Position numbers and translations under genes: made by a program. The notes under the pieces were generated by a model that was not told the origin of the DNA, did no database searches, and saw only the letters and a list, made by a program, of their open reading frames with translations. DNA of 20,077 bases from an uncultured Fibrobacter sp. (GTDB lineage: Bacteria > Fibrobacterota > Fibrobacteria > Fibrobacterales > Fibrobacteraceae): contig CALATK010000296.1 of assembly GCA_937891805.1 (NCBI GenBank), positions 1 through 20,077 on the forward strand. The letters are read 5' to 3'. Of the stretch, positions 14,797-20,077 are shown piece by piece. The number at the start of each line of letters is the position of its first letter. The first letter of the stretch is position 1.

Positions 14797-16167
14797 ATGT
14801 TTGCGGCCGAACTATTGACATCCCCGCAAGTCCTGGAATTTATCCGCAACGCCCTCAAGCGCAAGCTGGATGCATTGCAGGTTTCTACAGCCTTGAGCAA
14901 GGCGGGCTACAGCAACGAAGACCGTGCCGCCATCATGGACTACATGGCCCTGCTGTCGAAAATTCAAGAAAAGTTCGGTTGTCTGCTCGTAAACGACAAG
15001 AATAAATTTCTCCTGTGCGACAAACTGGCCTTGGAACAGAGTACCGCCCAGGACATTGGCCGCTGGAAGGCGAACCTGTGGTCTGCAGGTAACGATGGCG
15101 ATGACGGCAAATCTGGTACAAGTACCGTCCACGACCTCTGTTGCGGCATGGGAGGCGACAGTTTCTTTATACCAGCCTCTTTCAAGGTTGTCGGTGTCGA
15201 TCTGGACGAAAACCGCATCGCCATGTACCGTCACAACATGGGAACCATCGGAAAAACTGCAGAAGTTATCTGCGGCGACGTGCGGGAGGTGGCAAAAATA
15301 AGGGAGATGCCCGCCGGAGTTTATCCCGGACTCCGATCCGGGGCGGGCATGACAAATACAGAATTTTTCACCATTGATCCGGCTCGCCGGGCCATGGAAG
15401 GCGAAAACCAGCGTGACCTACGGAACCTCACGCCCACCCTGGAAGAAGTGGTTGAAATCAGCAAGCATTACCAGGGCGGCATGGTCAAGCTACCTCCGGG
15501 ATACCCACCCGCAGATATTCCCGACGGCACGGAAATCCTGTATCTGGGCGGACATTCGGACTGCAGGGAATGCCTGGTGCTTTTCGGGAGCCTTGCAAAG
15601 AATCCAGACACGGTCCGTGCCGTGATGATTGGCAAGGACGGCAACGCCCTTGCCGAATGGAGCCGCCCACGGGACCGTTCTCTTGAAACTTTGGACGAAG
15701 ACCTCCAAGAAAAGCTGGACCGAAACGATTCCCTGGAAGGGCGTGACCGTACCTACCGCACATCCGCCAGCAGGAGCGATCTGCCTATCGGTGAAATCGC
15801 AAACTATCTGTCGGAGCCTTCGCCCGTCCTGATTCGAAGCCACCTCTTTAACGCGGTCGCCCTCGCCCACGATGGGCACGCCCACCTGATTTCGGAAGGA
15901 ATCGCCTACGTAGCCAGCGACAAGCCTCTCCCTGCGCCTGGATTCACCAGCTACGAGATTGGCGCCCATTCGGAAATTTCCACCGGGGCAGTCCGCGCCA
16001 TGCTCAAGGAACACGACATCGGAAAAATCACCTTGAAGTTGCGGGGAGTCAAGTTGGATCCCGACGCCGAAATCAAGCGTCTGAAGCCAAAGGGCAAGAA
16101 ATCTGCCATACTGTTCTACACCCGCGCCGCCGGCGAAAAAATTGCGTTATTGAGCTTAGATCATTGA
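14797..16167 (+). CDS. Class I SAM-dependent methyltransferase with THUMP-like C-terminal domain
   Basis: A 456-residue predicted methyltransferase; the substrate is unknown, though this family is usually linked to RNA. The N-terminal helical part (about 1-90) leads into a SAM-binding Rossmann fold: DLCCGMGGDSFF (113-124, motif I), VVGVDLDENR (131-140, motif II), ICGDVRE, and the signature DPARR (194-198) with a downstream LTPTLEEVVE. The C-terminal part (about 335-450; SEPSPVLIRSHLFNAVA, GVKLDPDAEIKRLKPKG) fits the THUMP-like domain. Compared with the expected fold there are extra pieces: residues about 98-110 (glycine- and aspartate-rich) and about 170-186, the latter encoded by a palindromic repeat. 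It starts 2 bases after the UvrA-like stop, with a G-rich stretch upstream, so it is the third gene of the operon. Confidence 0.85.
   Translation: MFAAELLTSPQVLEFIRNALKRKLDALQVSTALSKAGYSNEDRAAIMDYMALLSKIQEKFGCLLVNDKNKFLLCDKLALEQSTAQDIGRWKANLWSAGNDGDDGKSGTSTVHDLCCGMGGDSFFIPASFKVVGVDLDENRIAMYRHNMGTIGKTAEVICGDVREVAKIREMPAGVYPGLRSGAGMTNTEFFTIDPARRAMEGENQRDLRNLTPTLEEVVEISKHYQGGMVKLPPGYPPADIPDGTEILYLGGHSDCRECLVLFGSLAKNPDTVRAVMIGKDGNALAEWSRPRDRSLETLDEDLQEKLDRNDSLEGRDRTYRTSASRSDLPIGEIANYLSEPSPVLIRSHLFNAVALAHDGHAHLISEGIAYVASDKPLPAPGFTSYEIGAHSEISTGAVRAMLKEHDIGKITLKLRGVKLDPDAEIKRLKPKGKKSAILFYTRAAGEKIALLSLDH
15304..15354 (+). repeat. REP-like palindrome inserted in the methyltransferase coding sequence
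   Basis: ATGCCCGCC (15307-15315) pairs perfectly with GGCGGGCAT (15342-15350). Inside it GGAGT (15316-15320) pairs with ACTCC (15330-15334). The edges AGAT...ATGAC match those of the intergenic hairpin at 5308-5332. It is translated in frame as MPAGVYPGLRSGAGM, between the CGDVRE motif and the DPARR motif. Confidence 0.75.
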
Positions 16168-16204
16168 TTTACTTTTTAATAGATTCTTTTTTGCGAACAT
16201 TCAT

Positions 16205-16232
16205 TTGGATAAACAAAGCCAATTTCTATATT
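16205..16232 (+). promoter_or_regulatory. Possible promoter of the lipoprotein-thiH unit
   Basis: TATATT (16227-16232) is a plausible -10 box. The -35 candidate, TTGGAT (16205-16210), is weak. A GAGGA Shine-Dalgarno sequence (about 16255-16259) precedes the ATG at 16267, so this gene would have a normal leader, unlike several neighbours. The 99-base gap after the methyltransferase contains no convincing terminator. Confidence 0.3.
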
Positions 16233-16266
16233 CACACTCTAAAAAAGGCGATTTGAGGAAAATAAA

Positions 16267-17625
16267 ATGAAAAAATTTTGGCTATTTACCTTGTTTACGC
16301 TCTGTCTTTGCGCTTGCTCTGAAAATTCAAATTCATCGGAATTTCAAGACGAATCAAGTTCCTCATACGACAACTCGGCATTCTGCTACGATGAATACGG
16401 CTTTACGAAAAAAAATGGTTGGACTGAAGACATTTCCGACAGTAGTTATATCATTGACTACGTTTGCGACCACATGTCGCAACATATGAGAAATATGTTT
16501 TCCTTCTATGCAAGATGCGTGTCATCCAGTTACAACAAATCTGAAAACCACATTGACATGAAGATTACCACAGAAAGCGGCTACAAATATATATGGGCAG
16601 AACTTGATGGATGTAAATACAAAATCGGAAGCGACGGGGATTTTAAGGCATGGGTAGCGGGATTAAGCGAATGGTCTCTCGATGACTGTCTTTGTAACGA
16701 GGAAGATTTCGCAACCTACTACAGAAAGGCATCTCCTAGCCCCGAAGACGGTAGTTCTAGCAGCCATGTTCCCGTTGAAGAAAGTTCTAGTTCCCTTACT
16801 CAGCCCCCTCCATCAAGTTCCGGCGGCAGGCTTGTCTGTTACGAATCGGAAACAGAATCCGCTTGCATTTACGTGTACGACAGTTCCAGCAGCAATGGTT
16901 CTATAAAACCCAGTTCAAGCACTAGCGAAGTAAACACCTCACCCTATACTTATACATACTATGGAACGGGTGACCTACACCAGAGCCGCCAAACTATCAA
17001 CATCACAAGCGACTGCGTCAATGCCACATGCTTTGAAGATTTCGAAAACTTTGACTTTGAAAACGGTACTATTAACTCTTACAACTCAGGAGAATCTGCA
17101 TACGGCGGTAGCGGACGGTCCATCGACATCGGAGACAATCAATACACCGTGCTCCCTTGGCGGCTAGACAAGGAAATTAAGAACGGATCGCTGGATTTTT
17201 TCTTCAAGCCAAATGCAGATTTTCTTTCCTCTGGCAATAAAACAACAGCCCTCGCCGGGAACGATGGGGCACGCATGTCCGTATTCATTTATAACGGAGT
17301 CCTTTATTTTTACAAAAACATCCCCAACAACCCAATATTCCTTTCAGCCGAAGTTGACCTAAAAAACGAATGGATCCGCATTACCGCCGAATGGAACGAG
17401 GCAAACGGCGTTATAGCACTGTTTTTAAACGGGGAGTTGATAGCCCAAAAAGACACTTACTACGGACACTACGAACCATCTTCTCGCGGAGACTACGACA
17501 ACGTATTCGTCCTAGGTTACAAGAGTTCCTGCTGCATGGGGTCAATCAGCGACGAAATGTTTGCCCAAGGTTCTTTTGACAACGTGCAAGTAGTCACACA
17601 CAACATTTTCGAAATAACGGAATAA
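16267..17625 (+). CDS. Serine-rich surface lipoprotein with LamG/concanavalin-like C-terminus
   Basis: A 452-residue predicted lipoprotein of unknown function. The N-terminus MKKFWLFTLFTLCLCAC has a lipobox-like end with the modified Cys at position 17. Then come acidic and serine-rich linkers (about 18-37), a small cysteine-containing region (about 38-155, with at least six Cys), and further poly-serine and proline stretches (about 158-225). A C-terminal beta-sandwich of LamG/concanavalin type spans about 245-452 (NGSLDFFFKPNADF, NEWIRITAEWNEANGVIALF, LNGELIAQ). Such domains often bind sugars. Poly-serine linkers are typical of Fibrobacter exported proteins. Base composition is visibly more AT-rich than the flanking methyltransferase and thiH genes. 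The TAA stop overlaps the thiH ATG by one base, an odd pairing of a surface protein with thiamin synthesis. Confidence 0.8.
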   Translation: MKKFWLFTLFTLCLCACSENSNSSEFQDESSSSYDNSAFCYDEYGFTKKNGWTEDISDSSYIIDYVCDHMSQHMRNMFSFYARCVSSSYNKSENHIDMKITTESGYKYIWAELDGCKYKIGSDGDFKAWVAGLSEWSLDDCLCNEEDFATYYRKASPSPEDGSSSSHVPVEESSSSLTQPPPSSSGGRLVCYESETESACIYVYDSSSSNGSIKPSSSTSEVNTSPYTYTYYGTGDLHQSRQTINITSDCVNATCFEDFENFDFENGTINSYNSGESAYGGSGRSIDIGDNQYTVLPWRLDKEIKNGSLDFFFKPNADFLSSGNKTTALAGNDGARMSVFIYNGVLYFYKNIPNNPIFLSAEVDLKNEWIRITAEWNEANGVIALFLNGELIAQKDTYYGHYEPSSRGDYDNVFVLGYKSSCCMGSISDEMFAQGSFDNVQVVTHNIFEITE

Positions 17626-18890
17626 TGGAAAGCGAAAGAAAAGACAACAACTATTTGTTTGATTCCGGGAACCTTTCGGAAGGCGTCCTCGCCAAGAAGC
17701 ACCGCATCGAAAACGACCCCAGCGCCCGCACCAACATCATGGATTATCTGCCCGGCATGGAAGTTATCCAGTCGGACATTGCCGAAAAGGTTCTCTCTGA
17801 ATCCGAAAATTACGATTACAGCAAGTACACCGGCAAAGACGTGAAGCGCGCCCTGGAACATGAACGCTGCACGCTAGAAGACTTCAAGGCGCTCCTTTCT
17901 CCGGCGGCTGCTCCGTACTTGGAACAGATGGCCGCAAAGGCGAAAATCGAAACCAGCAAGCACTTCGGCAACAACGTCTATTTCTTTACGCCGCTTTACA
18001 TTGCAAACTATTGCGAAAACTACTGCGTCTATTGCGGGTTCAACTGCTATAACCACATCAAGCGCATGCAGCTCACCATGGAGCAGATCGAGCACGAGAT
18101 GAAGGTGATTGCCGACAGCGGTATGGAAGAAATCCTGATTCTCACGGGCGAAAGCCGCGCGAAAAGCAGCGTGGAATACATCGGCGAGGCCTGTAAGCTT
18201 GCCCGCAAGTATTTCCGCATGGTGGGCGTGGAGGTCTACCCGGTCAACGTGGACGAATACCGCTACCTGCACGAATGCGGCGTGGACTACGTGACAGTCT
18301 TCCAGGAAACTTACGACAAGGTGCGTTTCGAACAACTTCACCTAATGGGTCACAAGCGCGTGTTCCCGTACCGCTTCGATTCCCAGGAACGCGCCCTCAT
18401 GGCGGGCATGCGAGGAGTGGCGTTCTCCGCACTTCTTGGCCTTTCGGACTTCCGTCGCGATGCGCTTGCCTCGGCACTCCATGTGTATTTCTTACAAAAG
18501 AAGTACCCGCATGCCGAGATGAGCTTAAGCTGTCCGAGACTGCGCCCCATCATCAACAACGACAAAATCGACCCGCTGGACGTTCGCGAGAAGGAACTCT
18601 GCCAGGTGCTTTGCGCCTACCGTATCTTCTTGCCGTACGTGGGCATTACGGTTTCGAGCCGCGAAAGCAAGGAATTCCGCAACGGCATCGTGAAAATCTG
18701 TGCGACGAAGGTTTCCGCCGGCGTTTCTACGGGTATCGGCGACCATGAAAGCAAGTACAGCGGTCACGACGACGGCGAAGGCGGCGACGAGCAGTTCGAA
18801 ATCAACGACGGTCGCAGTTTTAACGCCATGTACAGCGACATCTCGGGCGAAGGTTTACAGCCCGTATTAAACGATTACCTTTACGTGTAA
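17625..18890 (+). CDS. thiH: 2-Iminoacetate synthase (radical SAM, thiamin thiazole synthesis)
   Basis: ThiH cleaves tyrosine with a radical SAM mechanism to give 2-iminoacetate (dehydroglycine), which supplies the C-N unit of the thiazole ring of thiamin. The [4Fe-4S]-binding CxxxCxxC is C130-ENY-C134-VY-C137. Other landmarks are LSPAAAPYLEQMA before it, LILTGES, VFQETYDKVRFEQLH, the ALLGLSDFRRD segment and SCPRLRP. It has 421 residues versus about 377 in E. coli; the extra length is mainly an N-terminal extension of about 40 residues. An alternative start is the ATG at 17739 (MDYLPGMEV), but the extension has coding-like codon use. The ATG at 17625 overlaps the lipoprotein stop by one base. 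No TPP riboswitch is seen upstream. Confidence 0.93.
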   Translation: MESERKDNNYLFDSGNLSEGVLAKKHRIENDPSARTNIMDYLPGMEVIQSDIAEKVLSESENYDYSKYTGKDVKRALEHERCTLEDFKALLSPAAAPYLEQMAAKAKIETSKHFGNNVYFFTPLYIANYCENYCVYCGFNCYNHIKRMQLTMEQIEHEMKVIADSGMEEILILTGESRAKSSVEYIGEACKLARKYFRMVGVEVYPVNVDEYRYLHECGVDYVTVFQETYDKVRFEQLHLMGHKRVFPYRFDSQERALMAGMRGVAFSALLGLSDFRRDALASALHVYFLQKKYPHAEMSLSCPRLRPIINNDKIDPLDVREKELCQVLCAYRIFLPYVGITVSSRESKEFRNGIVKICATKVSAGVSTGIGDHESKYSGHDDGEGGDEQFEINDGRSFNAMYSDISGEGLQPVLNDYLYV

Positions 18891-18893
18891 GAA

Positions 18894-19739
18894 CTAGTAA
18901 TGGTAATTAGCACAGCCCTTCGGGCCATAGGTCGAGAAACAGACTCCGTGCTCTGTAAGGAGTGCGCCCCCCGTTCCACTCCCGGCGGTACTTAGCTTTG
19001 CACCGTTAGGAAGCAACCCAACCTCTACAGAATGACTGGTGGGATCTCTTCCAGTCCACTGAAAACTCATAGTCAAGCGATAATTAGTTTTATTGCCGCC
19101 TTGTGACGATATCCCTGACAAACCAACCGACTTTCCATTATTTAACTCCCTGCTGATAAACATCGGTTCTTTGGGGAAGGTCCGATAATCTGATCCGTTA
19201 TTATAGGGGACAGAATAGAAAGTCTCACCATCTTTTTTCCAGTCGTCTTTAGTAGCTCTCGCCATAAGAATTTCAGCGACACCATTAAATCCAGATTCTT
19301 TTAGAGCATCATACCATGTTCCACTGGTCCCGACCAACGAACTCATTTCCGAGTTAGCAGTGACGCTAGAATGCTTTCCTTGCACATTGTTAGGGAGATC
19401 CGGACGCACTTCTACGATGAACAATTGCACCCCAGATTCCGATTTTAAGGCATTCTGCAATTTTGTGAGATTCGCTGTGGCATCTTTCCCGGAAGACACA
19501 AAAGCACTATTGTACAGGGCGTCTTCATTTTCCACCAAGGCCCTATTCAACGCATCTCGCAAATAGAATAATTTTAGACGGTCAATATTCTCTCTGGACC
19601 GTTCAATTGCACCTAGAGCAATCGGGACTGCAATACCCGCAAGTAAACCCATGATGATGATAACCACCATAACCTCAATAAGGGTAAAACCCCGCTTGCT
19701 AGCAGTGGAAGAATCCCGTAAAGAAATACCTAAACACAT
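18894..19739 (-). CDS. Type IV pilin-like protein or type II secretion pseudopilin
   Basis: A 281-residue prepilin-like protein. The leader MCLGISLRDSSTASKRG is followed by the prepilin-peptidase site G/FTLIEVMVV, with the conserved Glu at position 5 of the mature chain, and a hydrophobic helix (VVIIIMGLLAGIAVPIAL). This helix would anchor it in the inner membrane before assembly into a pilus or pseudopilus. The globular part is not recognisable. It contains two cysteines near the end (VCFSTYGPKGC) that could form a disulfide loop, as in minor pilins. The ATG at 19739 is preferred because the longer reading from 19823 adds a second hydrophobic segment ahead of the leader. It has no Shine-Dalgarno sequence; a TATATT ends 10 bases upstream. 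It is convergent with thiH, only 3 bases from its stop. Confidence 0.85.
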   Translation of the reverse strand: MCLGISLRDSSTASKRGFTLIEVMVVIIIMGLLAGIAVPIALGAIERSRENIDRLKLFYLRDALNRALVENEDALYNSAFVSSGKDATANLTKLQNALKSESGVQLFIVEVRPDLPNNVQGKHSSVTANSEMSSLVGTSGTWYDALKESGFNGVAEILMARATKDDWKKDGETFYSVPYNNGSDYRTFPKEPMFISRELNNGKSVGLSGISSQGGNKTNYRLTMSFQWTGRDPTSHSVEVGLLPNGAKLSTAGSGTGGALLTEHGVCFSTYGPKGCANYHY

Positions 19740-19867
19740 ACTAGACCAAAATATACTTAAAAAAATGGGAAGTGGTACACGCGCCACCCCAAAACAGGCA
19801 ACACGCAATAGTCCAAATTGCACTATTCAGGTCAACAACAGGCTTTTTTTCTATTATTCCAGCCATA
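19740..19867. promoter_or_regulatory. Divergent promoter region between the pilin gene and thiE
   Basis: TATATT on the minus strand (19755-19750) sits 10 bases before the pilin ATG, and TATTAT on the plus strand (19852-19857) sits 10 bases before the thiE ATG. Neither has a clear -35 box or Shine-Dalgarno sequence. A perfect inverted repeat AATAGT (19807-19812) / ACTATT (19822-19827) overlaps an alternative one, GCAAT (19805-19809) / ATTGC (19817-19821). No THI-box/TPP riboswitch is visible. Confidence 0.4.
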
Positions 19868-20077
19868 ATGATACCTCTCGATACCACCCTTTACTTCATC
19901 ACTGACAGCACCTGCGTGCCCGAAGACCGGTTCTTACCTGTGGTGGAGGCCGCCTGCAGGGGCGGCGCCACCATCGTTCAGCTGCGGGAAAAAGACCGGA
20001 GTACCCGCGAATATATGGAACTAGCCCGTGCCACCCACGAAATCACCGCCCGGTACGGAATTCCGCTGATTATAGAC
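19868..20077 (+). CDS. thiE: Thiamin-phosphate synthase, N-terminal part (3' end outside window)
   Basis: The first 70 residues of ThiE, the cytosolic TIM-barrel enzyme that joins hydroxymethylpyrimidine diphosphate with thiazole phosphate to give thiamin phosphate. The family words are LYFITDS at the first strand, GGATIVQLREKDRSTREY (the diphosphate-binding QLREK segment), and YGIPLIID near the edge, just before the expected metal-binding Asp. The frame is open at the right edge. The start is ATG with no Shine-Dalgarno sequence. It lies about 1 kb downstream of thiH, separated by the oppositely oriented pilin gene, so the two thiamin genes are not in one transcript here. Confidence 0.93.
   Translation, partial: MIPLDTTLYFITDSTCVPEDRFLPVVEAACRGGATIVQLREKDRSTREYMELARATHEITARYGIPLIID

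Noticed and set aside
19740..19823. Longer N-terminus for the pilin-like protein
   Set aside because: It would add a hydrophobic stretch before the prepilin leader; leaders are short and start close to the cleavage site.
19740..19867. TPP riboswitch ahead of thiE
   Set aside because: No CTGAGA-type THI-box core and too little space for the full fold if the near -10 box is correct.

Overview
The window looks like Fibrobacter (rumen or gut fibre degraders). The reasons are poly-serine linkers in exported proteins, a cluster of secreted rhamnogalacturonan enzymes with C-terminal sorting-type tails, few Shine-Dalgarno sequences, and short hairpin repeats between genes. The assignment is an inference from style and gene families, since no rRNA marker is present. 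No tRNA, rRNA, CRISPR array, transposase or integrase is visible, and no gene-free stretch exceeds about 250 bases.

Layout. (1) 2-5216 is housekeeping: the C-terminal end of typA/bipA (+), prfB for release factor 2 with a conserved programmed +1 frameshift (-), a secreted parvulin/SurA-type peptidyl-prolyl isomerase (-), an O6-alkylguanine-DNA alkyltransferase (+) and glyA (-). Short spacers between them hold hairpins and dispersed repeats. (2) 5366-11196 is a tight three-gene minus-strand operon for the rhamnogalacturonan I backbone of pectin. Its order in transcription is a PL11-type lyase, then two CE12-type SGNH acetylesterases, with gaps of 3 and 2 bases. Both esterases carry the same accessory modules. 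(3) 11431-16167 is a plus-strand operon: a YihY/BrkB membrane protein, a compact 790-residue UvrA paralogue whose start overlaps yihY by 14 bases, and a THUMP-like class I methyltransferase 2 bases further on. (4) 16267-20077 has a serine-rich lipoprotein with a LamG-like C-terminus, whose stop overlaps the start of thiH (2-iminoacetate synthase). A minor type IV pilin/pseudopilin follows, convergent to thiH, and then the first 70 codons of thiE.

The most unusual signal is that palindromic repeat elements lie in frame inside coding sequence. One related to the typA-prfB intergenic repeat forms the linker between the two ABC halves of the UvrA paralogue. Another, resembling the hairpin between glyA and the esterase operon, adds about 17 residues to the neighbouring methyltransferase. 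A second theme is promoter-like -10 boxes only 6-10 bases upstream of several start codons without Shine-Dalgarno sequences, suggesting leaderless or nearly leaderless mRNAs.
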